From NCBI GenBank assembly GCA_007922225.1, contig ML679972.1, forward strand, positions 38,300,340-38,364,339: DNA of 64,000 nt, read 5' to 3'. The DNA comes from Emydura subglobosa (Eukaryota; Chordata; Testudines; Chelidae). The position numbers and the translations under genes are program-made. The notes beneath the pieces were generated by a model. The model was not told where the DNA came from. It saw nothing but the letters and a program-made list of their open reading frames with translations, and searched no databases. Positions within the stretch are counted from its first letter, which is position 1, and each line of letters begins with the position of its first letter. Of the stretch, positions 1 through 10,869 are shown in pieces.

Positions 1-294
1 TCCGGAGTCGGTGCTACGTCAGCAGTGAGGCCAGGCAGCTCCTGGGGGGCAATTCAAATTCACAGAGTTGGGGGAGCTCTGGTGGGGGGGCTGGAACTTG
101 GGGAGGCCCTGATGTGAGGGGCTGGGAGCAGGGGGGAGCTGAGTCTGGGGGTCTCCTAGTGCAGGGGCTAAGGGGGTCATGGGAAGGCAGCTCTGAAGGT
201 CCCTGATGGGGCAGGTATGAGCAGGGTCATTGGGGTGCTGGTGGCAGGGGATAAACACGTTCCTTATGGTAGAGCTCTGTATAGATAGCGACCC

Positions 295-355
295 ACCCCA
301 CCCCAGAGGCAGCTGCATCTCAGCACCAGGTGAGGGATGCCTGTGTAAACAGCCC
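295..355 (+). repeat. Single unit of dispersed ~57-bp minisatellite family
   Basis: The unit reads CCAGAGGCAGCTGCATCTCA followed by a GGTGAGGGAT-GTGTAAACAGC stretch. The same unit recurs near 36.8, 40.1 (inverted), 41.3, 46.1-46.4 and 61.2-61.4 kb, so it belongs to a dispersed repeat family. Confidence 0.6.
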
Positions 356-1439
356 CCACAGACCCACCAAAGGGATCTGGGGGATACAGTCTGTTGGGGA
401 GGGCTCTGGCAGAGGGAAAATGAGGGTCCCTGTGCCCAGGGCCATGGGACAGGAATCAAAATTCCCATGCCCGCCACAAGCCCCGGCTCAACACCGGTTG
501 CCCCGGCTTCACCCCGTGGCACTAAGCTGGTGCCCCTCCACACTGCGATGCCCTGCCGGTAAGGGCAGCCCCGAGTCCCCCTCCTGGGCGAACCCGAGAG
601 CAGGGCAGAGGCAGATAGACGGGCACACCCTGTTACCCAAGCTACCACCCTGCCAGCTGCCCCGCCCCCAAGTCTGCCTGGAACCCCAATTACTTAGGGG
701 CTTGGTGGTGCTGGAAAGGCAGCCTTGGAAACAGAGGACCTAGGCAACCACGGACTGGGCAGCGCCAGGGAAATACCCCCTCCCCTCCCGACACCCAACC
801 TGCCAGGGCAGGGAAGGCAGTAATAGGGCATCTCTCTGTCTCTCTGCTTCCACACCCCAAGCAGTCCTCATTCAATGTTGGCGTCTGTTATGTGGACCCC
901 AGCAAACCGCGAGCCTCGGCTGAGAACCCACCAAACTTGTGGCGCACAGAGGGCCCCAAATCCAGGGCCACGGAGCCAAGCTACTGCCCTAGAGAGTAAA
1001 GCTCCCCTCCCCCCAACCACCTGCCTTGCCACTCCCCATCAGGGTCAGGAGCTCCCGGGAGCTTTAAACGGGCAGAAGCATTGTTCCCAGAATCTCTGGT
1101 ATTTGAATGCAGCCTTTTGCTGGCTCATGCAATATGGGGGAGTTTATTAAAGCCTCAGCTCCTGGAGCCATGGGATGACAGGAGAACCTAGAGAGACCCA
1201 GGATGGGGCTCAAGAAATCAGCCATTTGAGAAGCACCGAGGGATGGATCTGCGTCATGGATTCTGTGTAGGAGGGGATGGGGCACAGACAGGTAGAAACA
1301 TCAGCTTGATCTGACCATCTGGGTTAACCAGAGGTTGGTGTTGCAACATTAGAGCAGGTCACAAGACGGAAGGGAAGATGGGGAAGAAAGATCTTGTGCT
1401 TAGATCAGGGCGCTGGGTTAGAGGCAGCGGCAGTGGGGG

Positions 1440-1800
1440 AGGGAGCAGATACAAGGCAGGACTCCTGGGTTCTATTCCCTGCTCCAGGGAAGGAAGAGGG
1501 AGTGGCTAGTGGTTAGAGCAGGGGTCTGGGAGCCAGGACTACTGGGTTCTCTTCCAAGCTGGGGAGGAGGAGTGGGTCTAGTAGTTAGAGGAGGGGGCTG
1601 GGAGCCAGGACTATTCTCAGCTCTGGAAGGGGAGTGAGGTCTAGTGGTCAGAGCAGGAGGTTAGGTTCTAAGCCCTGCTGACTCACCATCTCCCTATGTG
1701 ACTTTGGGCAAGTCCCTTCCTCTGTGCTGTGCCTCAGTTTCCACATCTGCAAAAATGGGGCTAATGACACTGACCCACCTCCCCTGGGTGTGGCTGACAG
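1440..1800 (+). repeat. MIR-like SINE with iterated 5' heads
   Basis: Three or four head units (CTAGTGGTTAGAGC ... GACTCCTGGGTTCT) stand in a row in front of one body that has the typical GTGACTTTGGGCAAGTCCC and TGCCTCAGTTTCC motifs. The head carries a degenerate tRNA B box. Only the last head is joined to a body. Confidence 0.7.
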
Positions 1801-1954
1801 AAGCCAGGGAAGGAAGGACGATGTCTTCAGCATGTAAACTGGTGCCCAGCAAATTGCAGGGCACAGGCACGGAGCTGGGCTCTGACCCCAGGAGTGGGCA
1901 GTCCAGCTGCTGCCATGCGGGGCAATGCCATAAGGGGGGTGTCGAAAGCTCCCA

Positions 1955-2110
1955 AAGGCAGAAATAGAACCCAGGAGTCCTGAGTCACAGCCCTCCTACT
2001 CTAAGCGCTAGACCCCACTCCTCGCCCAGAGCTGGGATAAAACCCAAGAGTCCTGGCTCCCAGCACCCCCCTGCTTTAACCACTAGACCCCACTCCCTGC
2101 TTTTCCCTGC
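1955..2110 (-). repeat. Inverted SINE-head units
   Basis: Two units of the same head repeat in reverse orientation (AGAACCCAGGAGTCCTG ... CACTAGACCCCACTCC). Confidence 0.65.
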
Positions 2111-2609
2111 CTTCTTATCTCTAACCACTCATTCACACACCCCTGCCCGGGACGGGGATCTCCCTAGCCCCATACTCACTGCCTCTGTCCCAGAGCTTCT
2201 GTGCAGCCCCCCGCACGGCCAGGGGTCCACGCTGAGACTGGTGCCAAAACGCAGGGCTGAGCCCGGCCAACTCCACACATGCACCAGGCTGGCCGGAGGC
2301 AGAGTCCCTGCCTGCCGGCTGCCGTCGCGTCGGCTTCCTCCGCAGCAAAACAAACAAGCCCAGGTGCTGAGGAGGGGCGGGAAGGGGAGAGAGGAGGCAG
2401 AGGCGGAAGGACGTCAGCCCACAGGAAGAACAGAAGGTTGGGCCATGTCCTGGGCCCGGGGTTGGGGAGGGGGGCAGGGGCAGGTAGGCAGAGTCGCACT
2501 TCCCGGCCACAGCACTCGCCCAGCCTGCCAGCCGGCAAAGGGGATGCACCAGAAAAGAAGCTGGGATGGGGCGAGGTGGTGAAGATTTAGGGGCGGGGGG
2601 GCTGACATC

Positions 2610-2760
2610 AGGACTCTTGGGTTCTCTCCCTGGCTCTGGGAGGAGAGCGGGGGTGTCTAGTGGTTAGAGCGGCAGGAGGCAGGACGCCTGGGTTCTCTCC
2701 GAAATGGGAGTGGGGTCTGGTGGTTAGAGCAGGGCGGGGGGGGAGGGGGGCCTGGGAGTG
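2610..2760 (+). repeat. Tandem SINE-head units
   Basis: Two to three head units (GACTCTTGGGTTCTCTCCCTGGCTCTGGGAGGAGAG, then TAGTGGTTAGAGC) without a SINE body. Confidence 0.6.
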
Positions 2761-3127
2761 AGGATTACCCAGCTGGGATCGCACGGAGGGGGCAAATCCG
2801 GCGAGGGTTGCCTGCCAACCGTAGGACAGTCAGTAAAAAACTGTACAATGTTAACACTGTCCGTAAACCCGGCAAGAAATGAAAAAGGCGGGTAGAAATC
2901 AAACCTAGGGTGTTTTGACACTTGATTGTCCTCCTTCGGAATCGCTTCTTGCCTCATAGAACTGCCCTGACCAGCGCTTTATCCAGTCCCTGTTTTCTGT
3001 CATCGCACCGGCCCAAAGAACCCGATTGATGGATTCACTGCAGCGAGCGCCATGGCGTAACTCCGAATTCCTGGGTGCAGAACAGCGCGAGCGAGCACAC
3101 GCTTCCGTGAGGTTCGTGTGTTGTTTA

Positions 3128-3238
3128 TGGCCGTGTTCCTCAGCCTCTTCGATGCCAGGGCCCGGCTTCCTATACGGTGTCAGGGAGATCTCAGGGACCG
3201 GTGCCGGGTGGCGGAGAAACACTGGGTTTATGGTATTT
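3128..3238 (-). mobile_element. Short hAT-type MITE fragment
   Basis: Contains GTGTCAGGGAGATCTCAGGG and ends GGAGAAACACTG, matching the inner and terminal parts of the hAT MITE at 15758-15875, which has CAGTGTTTCTCAACC ends. It lies about 350 bp upstream of the F-box gene start. Confidence 0.45.
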
Positions 3239-3379
3239 GAAGCGATGCCAGTCAAAGGTTTCCTGTGGCAGTAAAACAAATCAACTTCAGATCTTCCTGT
3301 CAGTACAAACTAAAATGCAAGCTTGGCCAGCCGGATTAGCCGGGGCTCACTTGGCACCGGTGTAAATGAAAAGCGGAAG

Positions 3380-3591
3380 GAGGGATCCGGCCCCCCTGGG
3401 GGCGGAGCTGGGGAGGGAAAGCCCATCCCCCCACCACTGGGACCCGCCCTGAGTCAGCTGGGGGCCACTGGCTGCCCGGACCGGCCCCGCTCCGCCGGCG
3501 CGCACGCAGGGGCTCTGCCGGGTATCCGGCCCTCGCTGCGCTGCCCCGGGCGCGGGGCGAGGCGGCTGCGCTGAGCCGGCGGGGGCCGGTC
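3380..3591 (+). promoter_or_regulatory. FBXO17: GC-rich promoter / 5' UTR of the F-box gene
   Basis: The 200 bp before the ATG at 3592, and exon 1 itself, are very GC-rich with dense CpG, in contrast to the AT-richer repeats just upstream. No TATA box is seen, which fits a CpG-island promoter. The transcription start cannot be placed from sequence alone. Confidence 0.55.
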
Positions 3592-6500
3592 ATGGGGCAG
3601 GCGGGGAGCCGGGACCCCCGAGCCGCCCAGCCGCCGCCCAGCCGCCACCGGGACCCGCCGCCGCCCTGCCTCCTGGACCCGCTGCCGGACGAGCTGCTGG
3701 CGCTGATCCTGAGCTGGGTGCCAGACCGCCCCCTGGTGACCCGCTGCCGGCTGGTGTGCCGCCGCTGGCGGGACCTGCTGGAGGCGCCCACCGTCTGGCG
3801 CCTGCGCTGCGAGCGGCGGGGCCAGCGGGCCGCCCTGGCCGCTGCCCGGCTCTGCCCCCCGCCGCACTGGAGCCGCCTCTGCCTGCTGGAGCCCTTGGGC
3901 CGCAACCTGATCCGGAACCCGTGCGGGGAGGGTGAGGCCGGGGGCACCGTGGGGCCAGCGGGGAGAAGCGGGGGGGGCCATGTGGAGAGCACTGGGGAAG
4001 GTGGGGTGGGGGGGGTGAGGAGACCCCGGGGTGGGGTTCCCAGGGGAGGAGTAGGGGGGGCATGGAGCACAGAGGAGGGGGTTTCGGGGAGGGGGGGGGC
4101 ACCAAGGACAGTGGGTTTGGGGGATGGAGCGAGAGGCTGGGGAGTGAAGGAGGGGGGCACTAGAGTGGGAAGAAAACTGGCCCTGGGGAGTGTTGCCGCA
4201 GTGTCCTGCCTTCTCCTCACCCCAAAGAGTACCTGGGGGTATGGCATGGGCGAGGGAGGGGGGGGGGTCTTAGGAAAGGGGGAGAGTGTGTCGCCCCCCC
4301 CCCAAGGATACAGTAGAACCTCAGAGTGACAAACACTCGAGTTAGGGACTGCCGGGTCAGCCGCACACTCATTTGGGGGGAGTTCGCAGTCAGGCAGCAA
4401 CAGAAACCAAAACAAAAAGCGCAAACAGCCCAGTGCTGAGTTAAATGTAAACTGCTGAGAAGGTAAGGGGAAAGTTTTAAAAAAACCCAAACCTTGACAA
4501 GGTTAGGAAACTGTCTGTGCTAGTTTCATTGAAATTCAAATGGTTAAAGGCAGCATTTTTCTTCTGCACAGCAAAGTTTCAAAGCTGTATTAATCCTAGT
4601 ATCGTAGGCCCGGAGGGGATCTCGTGAAGTTGTCTAGTCCAGTCCCCGGCACTTATGGCAGGACCAAGCATTATCTTACACCATCCCTGACAGGTGTCTG
4701 TCCAACCTGCTCTTAAAAATCTCCCCTGATGGCAATTCCACAACCCCTCCAGGCAATTTATTCCAGTGCTTAACTACCCTGACCGGTAGGAAATTTTCCC
4801 TGATGTCCAACCTAAACCCCCCTTGCTGCAATGTAAGCCCCTTGCTTCTTGTCCTATTAAGTCAATGTTCAGCTGTAAACTTTTGAAAGAACAACCAGAA
4901 TGTTTTGTTCTGAGCTGCGAATAACTGGCATCCCTGAGGGGTTTGTAACGCTGAGGTTCTTCTTTATTTATTTCTCTCCCTGTTTATTTTCCTTGGTGCC
5001 AAGAGGCACTTTAGCCCACCCAGCCCCCTCTCCTGGGAATTCGTTCCCACCAGGGTGGTGTCGTTTCCCCCCCCACCCCCTTTGTGAACCAGTGCCCACC
5101 GCACCTCGCCCCCTCTCAATGCATCCTCTTCCCGCAGGTCAGTTCTGTCACTGGCAGGTGCAGCATGGAGGCCATGGCTGGAAGGTGGAAGAGAACCGCA
5201 GTCAGGTCATGGGCGCCACGGCCCAGACCTGCTTCGTCTCATCCTTTCAGTGAGTGAGTGAGTGGGTGCGTCCCCTGTGCCACCCCGCTTGCCCCTCAGC
5301 TTCCACGTGCAGCTGAGGGCTACCAAGTGTCACAGGCTGTGGGTTACCCATTCACCAAAGGCCAGGCTGATCCTGATCTTGCATCTGCACCTATGAATCC
5401 AGAGTCACTCTGGATTGACCTAGCATAAATGAGACCCTGAGATGCCAGGCCTCAGTCTGCCCTCCACCTTGTACTGTCATGTCCTAAACATCTGTACACA
5501 CCAGTATATCCGGAGTCTCTCTGGATTTCGGCCAGGGCTACACTACAGATTTCTGCCGGCACAGATCTGTTGCTCTGGTGTTGTGAAGTGAGCTGTGCTA
5601 GCAGAACCTCCAGTGTGGATGCAGTTACACGGCCAACTCTGCACTGTTACTGGGGTAGTTTGTTTCGCTCAAGGAGGGAGGTTTTATTATACCAGGATGA
5701 AGCACGGCTGCGCCATGCTGGGAGCAATTTGACGGCAGGGTATACTGGGATTCCTATACTGGCAAAGGGCTCCTACTGTGGATATGGTCTAAGTAAATCT
5801 GGAGTCGCTTCACGGGAGTCGCTCTGGATTTGCAGCGGAATGAGCGAGATTGGATGCTGGCCCTGACTCTGTGCACCCTTGTGTTCTCATGATACACACA
5901 CACCCGCTCTGCACAGGTGTCAGCCTTGACCCAGTGTGTCCAGCAGGGGAGAACTGGGAACGGTGTCACTCCAGATTTACGAGGCCTTCTCTGCAGTGCT
6001 GATTTGCCCCAATTCCAGCCCCGAACGTAGCTGCCCCAGCAAACTCCTGCAGCAGACCAGCAAATACATTGTTTTCACTGGGGGAGGTGATCCCATGGGT
6101 TTGAATCATGGCTTATGGCAGCTTTGCCTGCCTCCACCAAGGAGCTGTACTGCTGTAGTGCCAGGGCTTCAACACCTGAGCTCTCTTCCTGGCCCTGCTG
6201 TGTGACCTTGAGCAAACCATTTCCTCTGTCTGGGCCTCAGTTTCTCCTCCTACCCTTTGCCCACCATGTCTGGACCATGAGCTCTTTGGGGCAGTGATTG
6301 TCTCTTCCTAGCATTCATCTTGACATGCCAACACACTTAAACCACAACTGCCTTATATTCACTAGGATTTTAACGTGTCCACTAATACCCGTTTGTCCCC
6401 CTAGTGTACAGAGGGTCCATGCAGTGCCCAGCACAACATGGCCCTGATCTCAGTTCTTGCCCCTAGGTGCTATTGCAATATCATAAGTTTCCTTTTCCCC

Positions 6501-9500
6501 TCTGCAGGTGGTGTGTCAAATCGCAGCTCGTAGATCTTCTAAAGGAGGGGTTGTGGGAAGAACTGCTGGATACCTACCAACCAGAGATCTACATCTGCGA
6601 TTGGTAAGTTTCACCCTCATCTCCCTCCTCCTCCAAGCACATGTGGCCTTAATGATGACCTGCAGAAAGAAATGGGTGTCTCTCTTTCTTTTCCGCCGCT
6701 TTCTGATGAGTAGATATAGACCTCTGCAGTTTCCTTTATTTCTTTTTATCGGAGCCACCTGTGCCCCAAAATCAAAAGGTTTGGATTTCTTTGGGTTTTT
6801 TTTTTAAAGCCTTAAAAATATAAAGCCTGCTGAATCTTGTTTGATCTGGTTTTTGCTGGCGGTCCCCTGATAGGACCCAGAGATATGGATCGGGAGCCCT
6901 CTTAGCCCTTATTTAAAGGGGTGAGAAGGGTGGGGTTTTTAACAGTGAGTTTCTCCTGCCCTGTTGGTCAGTGTTTTGTGTCAAATGTACGTCAAGAAGG
7001 TCACATCTGTTCTCAGACTTGGTTGGCTTGCTGCCTAGGATAGTAGACAGCCTTCTCTGAAGTTCCCGGAACATGCTGGGCTAGACAAGGCCTGTGGGTG
7101 AGGGGAGAGGATGTTACAGTGGTTAGAGCACGAACCTGAGAATTTAAAGATCCTGCTTCAATCCCCTGATCTATAGGGACCAGAAGGCTGGTGATGCTGT
7201 GTGTGTTGGATTCGGCTGTGTGTTCCCAGGACTCCTGTTTAGTTTTACATTCTGGGGGCCGTGTCACTTCCCCCTCCTACTGCCCCCCCGAGGGTCCTTG
7301 TACCCCAGCGTCTGCTCCTGTCCCACAGGTGGGGTGCCCGGGAAGATTGTGGCTGTGAATACTCCATCTGCATCAAGCTACTGGCTGCCAACAGAAGAAC
7401 TGTAATAGCTGAATTCCAGGCCAGCCCCAATCCCATCCACCAGTGGAACGACGCACAGTATCACCAGGTGAGCCGGCTATGTTGCCAGCTTTCCCAGCCC
7501 TCTGGGAGCATTAAGGAACTGGGAGTCAGGACACTTGGGTTCTAAAACCAAGTCAGCTCCCGGTTTGACTTTGGTGATGTCACTTTCCCTTCCTGTGCCT
7601 CGATTTCCCTGTAAAATGGGGATGATGATACCAGGCTCTACTGTCAAGCACTTTGAGATCTACAGATGAAAAGCGCTAGGGATTGATTGTTATTAATTAC
7701 TGGTGGCTGAAAGCTTGTGGCATTCGTAAAGTTGTGCAGGAAAAGCTCAACGTTACGAACCCCACGGGGATGCAGGTTGTTCGCAGCTCTGAACAAAACG
7801 TTCTGGTTGTTCTTTCAAAAGTTTACAAATGAACATTGACCTAATAGGACAAGAAGCAACAGGTTTAAATTGCAGCAAGGGCGGTTTAGGATGGACATTA
7901 GGAAAAACTTCCTAGTTGTCAGGGTAGTTAAGTAATGGAATAAATTACTTAGGAAAGTTGTGGAATCTCCTTCAGCGCAGATTTTTAAGAGCAGGTTAGA
8001 CAAACTCCTGTCAGGGATGGGCTAGATAATACTTGGTCCTGCCATAAGTGCAGGGGACTGGACTAGACGACCTCGCAAGGTCCCTTCCACTCCTACGATT
8101 TTATGATTAATACAGCTTTGAAATTTTACTAGGCAGAAGAAAAATGCTGTTTTTAACCATCTTAATTTCAATGATACAAGCTCAGAAACAGTTTCTTTAC
8201 CTTGTCAAGGCTTTTTAAAAAAAAACAAAACAACTTTTCCTTTATTTTTTTTAGTAACTTACATTGAACATAGCACTGTTTGCTGCTGCTTTTTTTGGGG
8301 GGGGTCTTTTGCTCCCTGGCTGGATTCCTTACTTCCAAATGGGGCGTGGGGTTGACCCGGGGGTTTGTGGCTTGTTTTTTCACTGTGGGGTTCCGGTTTT
8401 ACTTTTAAAAAAAAAAAAAAAAGGCCAAGACTTAACAATGGGATGGTACCAGACAGGTCACTTGCTGGTGGATTCTCGGTTTAAGGACTTCAAAGTACAA
8501 TGATTTGAGGATGTCAATAACTCAGTCATAGGTTCGGGGTCTATTACAGAAGTGGGTGGGGGAGGTTCTGTGGCCTGCGTTGTGCAGGAGGTCAGACCAG
8601 ATGATCAGAATGGTCCCTTTGGGCCTTAAAGGCTTTGAGTTTCTGACTGTGAATCCCAGTGATGGTTCAGCCTGATGATACACCAAACGAAAAGAGCTCT
8701 CACCCAGGCTTGTAGCTGCTTTCATCACTTCACGCCGACTCAGCAGATGCTCTGAAATCAAGTTTTAAAAGGGATGCTTGACAGACAGGGGCAGGGGGGC
8801 TCTCTTCTCAGCTCTGCCCACCAAGTGAACGCCGCCCATGGGTCTTGCCGAAAGGGAACGCCATGCTTCAACCGCGATGGCGGCCTAGCTGTAGCGCTGC
8901 AGTGTGAGACCAGGGGTCCCCAAACTTTTTCTGCTGCGACTCCCAGGAGCTGCGGTCAGGGGACCGGAGCTGCAGCTGGTGGCGGGGACAGAGTGGGGCT
9001 GGCTGGTGCTCCCTCCCTGCCCCCCATGGGGTCTGATCCAGGCCTTGTTGCATGATCCTCCATGACCCTCCCAGCGGGCTGTGCCCCAGTTTGGGGACCA
9101 CTGGCGTAGACAGGAGGGGTTCTCCAGTTGCTGTAGTTAATCCACCTCACCGAGAGGCCACGGCTAGGCTGACAGAAGAATTCTTCCGCCAACCTAGCAC
9201 CATCCACACTGGGGTTAGGTTGACTCAGCTGCATCGCTCAGGGGTGTGGATGCGGCTGGGTCGACCTAGCTTCTGAGTGTAGGCTGGGCCTCGCTGTTCA
9301 CTGGCCAGGTGTTCCAACTGTGCTGGCATGTATCTGGTGGCCCCACGGAGGTCCCCCTTCGTGGGCCTCGCCTGTGTCCCTAGGCCTGATTTGGGCCACC
9401 CGCTGAACGATCAGGTGAAAAAGAAATCCTGAGCGGCCATCCATTCAGGGTACCCTTGCGCTGCCAAAAAACCCTACTACCCCGTGGCAGCGAGTCTCTG

Positions 9501-10869
9501 TGCCCGGGAGGACAGATGTGGGCTTCTGCTGTGGTGTTAAAATGAGCAGTGTAGACATTCCCGCTTGGGGTGGTGTTCTGGGTCAGAAACCACCCCCCTT
9601 CCCCGGGTTTCAGAGCCCAAGTGGGAATGTCCACACGGCTGTATTCAATGCTGGCACGCCGGCTCAAGTCTGTGCACGCGCATTCTGAGGTTCACAGCCG
9701 TGGAGGGTGTTTTTGCAGCCTGGACGTGCCCTCCGTGAGTGCCAGCCAGCCTGTGCCCAGAAGGAGACTGGGGTCCTGCGGGGAAAATATGCGCTCGTCT
9801 GATTCAAGACTGGTATCCAATGCATGCACGCAAGGGGGCTGAACGAAATATGCATGGGTAGCCTGAATTCTGCCGGTTCCTACTTTTGCAGGGCTTGACT
9901 CTGCAACATTAATGTTCTTTTAGGGTCGTTTTTATGGCTATCATACGTGCGAATAGTTGAGGTGCCCTTTACATGGCAGAAAAAGATTGTGCAGCATCGA
10001 TTATGGGATCTCTATAGGACCGATGGCTCCCTCTGGTGCCTCTTTACACTGGGGCTGGGGGGGAATCTGCACGGTCCCTGTGGGTGTCTGTTTTTATTAG
10101 GTATGCTATGGTAGCACCTAGAGCCTGTAGCTGCGATCGGGGCCCCGCTGTGCCAGGTGTGGGCACAGCATGAGACACAAAGAAGGGAGACGGACTGTCG
10201 TTATTACGGAGGAGCTGAGGCATAGGTGGCGGTGGGAGAGTGAGGAATAGAACATGGGTCTCCTGACATCCCCTAGCCCTCCGCAGGGGGGCAGGTGGCT
10301 AGGGCTAGAACGGGGCTCAGCCCCCAATCTATTCCTGCATGGCCTGCTCATCAGGCGAAGCCCTGCACCCAGCTGCACCAGAGCCAGGAAGGAGGTTGGA
10401 GGGCCTCACCTGTGCGCGAACACGCGTGTCACGTGATGCTTTCGCGGGCTTCTCTGAATTCTGTGAGCGGCGAGAGCCAATGGAGTGGAGCCAGGCCCAG
10501 CCCCACGGAACAGGAGCCACCAGTGTGCGGGGAGTATGGGGCAGGCTTACTCTCTGGCCCTCTCCCACTGCACAATAGCTATTTAAGTTTTGCCCAGCTG
10601 CCCCCCCCCGGGCAAGAATATTTTCTCCAGCCACCTACGTAGCCCCTCCTTCTTCTCTCTGGAGTGCATGGATTTGTGAGAGGGTCCAGTGATCCAATTG
10701 GGTTCCTCTTCCTTCCCTCCAGGTGTCCCACACATTCAGGCAGTACGGCCCTGGAGTTCGGTACGTGTATTTCCTCCACAAAGGGAAGGACACTCAGTTC
10801 TGGGCGGGCTACTACGGAGCACGGATCACCAACTCCACGGTCATGGTGAAGTTCAGTTACCCTTCATGA
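3592..10869 (+). CDS. FBXO17: F-box only protein, FBXO17/FBXO27 type (F-box + FBA lectin-like domain)
   Basis: Five coding exons: 3592-3931, 5138-5249, 6508-6603, 7329-7467, 10723-10869, all with GT/AG borders and matching phases, giving 277 aa (the human relatives are about 280 aa). Residues 27-75 form an F-box ([16 protein letters not shown] ... VCRRWRDLL), which binds SKP1 in SCF ubiquitin ligases. From about residue 102 to the end lies the FBA domain, which in this family recognises glycoprotein N-glycans: [37 protein letters not shown] and [14 protein letters not shown] are visible. The N-terminus MGQAGS fits an N-myristoylation signal. The sequence is a mixture: QLVDL, EDCGC and VSHTF look like FBXO17, whereas NPCGE, VEENR and TQFWAG look like FBXO27, so it may predate that split. 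The symbol rests on being next to MRPS12 as in human; FBXO27 is the alternative. Confidence 0.88.
4311..4960 (+). mobile_element. Tigger-like MITE carrying a CR1 3' fragment (copy 1)
   Basis: Starts after a TA with CAGTAGAACCTCAGAG and ends with the inverted partner GTAACGCTGAGGTTCT. Positions 4594-4858 are the 3' end of a CR1 LINE in reverse orientation (CAACCTGCTCTTAAAAATCT, TCTTGTCCTATT). The same composite, with the same internal junctions, is found inverted at 7741-8372. Lies in intron 1 of the F-box gene. Confidence 0.7.
5525..5795. mobile_element. MITE with GTCTACAC-type ends
   Basis: Bounded by GCCAGGGCTACACTA and TGTGGATATGGTCTAAG, which are degenerate inverted ends of the same kind as the element at 23036-23336. 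No coding capacity. Intron 2 of the F-box gene. Confidence 0.45.
6180..6310 (+). repeat. MIR-like SINE body
   Basis: Shows TGTGACCTTGAGCAAACC and GGGCCTCAGTTTCTCC, the conserved SINE body motifs. A further 3' part of this repeat type is seen at 6415-6480 (TGCCCAGCACAACATGGCCC). Confidence 0.6.
7520..7705 (+). repeat. MIR-like SINE
   Basis: Head fragment (GTCAGGACACTTGGGTTCT), body (GTGCCTCGATTTCCC, GTAAAATGGGGATGATGAT) and tail (CACTTTGAGATCTACAGATG, ATTGTTATTAATTA) are all recognisable. Confidence 0.65.
7741..8372 (-). mobile_element. Tigger-like MITE carrying a CR1 3' fragment (copy 2, inverted)
   Basis: Reverse complement of the composite at 4311-4960: CGTTACGAACCCC near the start, the same Tigger-like inner sequence (AACAAAACGTTCTGGTTGTT, ACCTTGTCAAGG), and a CR1 3' end at about 7841-8107 inserted at the same bases. 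The far end (past 8372) is too eroded to define. Intron 4 of the F-box gene. Confidence 0.65.
8535..8645 (+). mobile_element. CR1 LINE 3' end
   Basis: TGTGCAGGAGGTCAGACCAG, ATGATCAGAATGGTCCC and TTTGGGCCTTAAAGG are the standard CR1 3' tail. Confidence 0.65.
8908..9107. mobile_element. hAT-type MITE with intact inverted ends
   Basis: Left end CAGGGGTCCCCAAACT and right end AGTTTGGGGACCACTGG are inverted repeats of each other with two mismatches. About 200 bp, no coding capacity. Confidence 0.7.
9100..9290. mobile_element. MITE with GTCTACAC-type ends
   Basis: Contains an inverted core (CGCCAACCTAGCACCATCCA versus GGATGCGGCTGGGTCGACCT) and ends GAGTGTAGGCTGGGCCT, typical of this repeat type. 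Directly abuts the hAT MITE before it. Confidence 0.45.
9490..9700. mobile_element. Long-palindrome MITE
   Basis: Two arms, AGTGTAGACATTCCCGCTTG at about 9550 and CAAGTGGGAATGTCCACAC at about 9616, are inverted copies around a short loop, so the single strand could fold into a hairpin of roughly 60-80 bp per arm. No ORF of interest. Confidence 0.55.
10085..10290 (-). repeat. MIR-like SINE, inverted
   Basis: Begins with the SINE tail (TAGCACCTAGAGCC ... GATCGGGGCCCCGCTGTGCCA) and runs into a head fragment (AATAGAACATGGGTCTCCTGA). Confidence 0.5.

Larger units (their letters stand above)
1..3379. other. Intergenic stretch, no gene recognised
   Basis: I see no exon that I can tie to a known protein here. 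The stretch holds tRNA-derived SINE fragments in both orientations (listed separately), one unit of a dispersed minisatellite near 295-355, and a GC- and CpG-richer patch at about 2190-2520 that could be a promoter or first exon of a gene on the minus strand, but nothing confirms that. The short open frames have no recognisable domain. Confidence 0.6.

Noticed and set aside
1440..1800. tRNA genes suggested by the GGTTCTATTCCC B-box-like parts
   Set aside because: No cloverleaf can be drawn; the copies are degenerate and joined to SINE bodies or to each other.
2190..2520. A first exon and promoter of a minus-strand gene
   Set aside because: CpG-richer than its surroundings, but there is no splice site or coding signal I can defend.
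3336..4490. 384-residue open frame antisense to F-box exon 1
   Set aside because: Results from GC-rich sequence with few stop codons; no domain, while the sense strand encodes a clear F-box.
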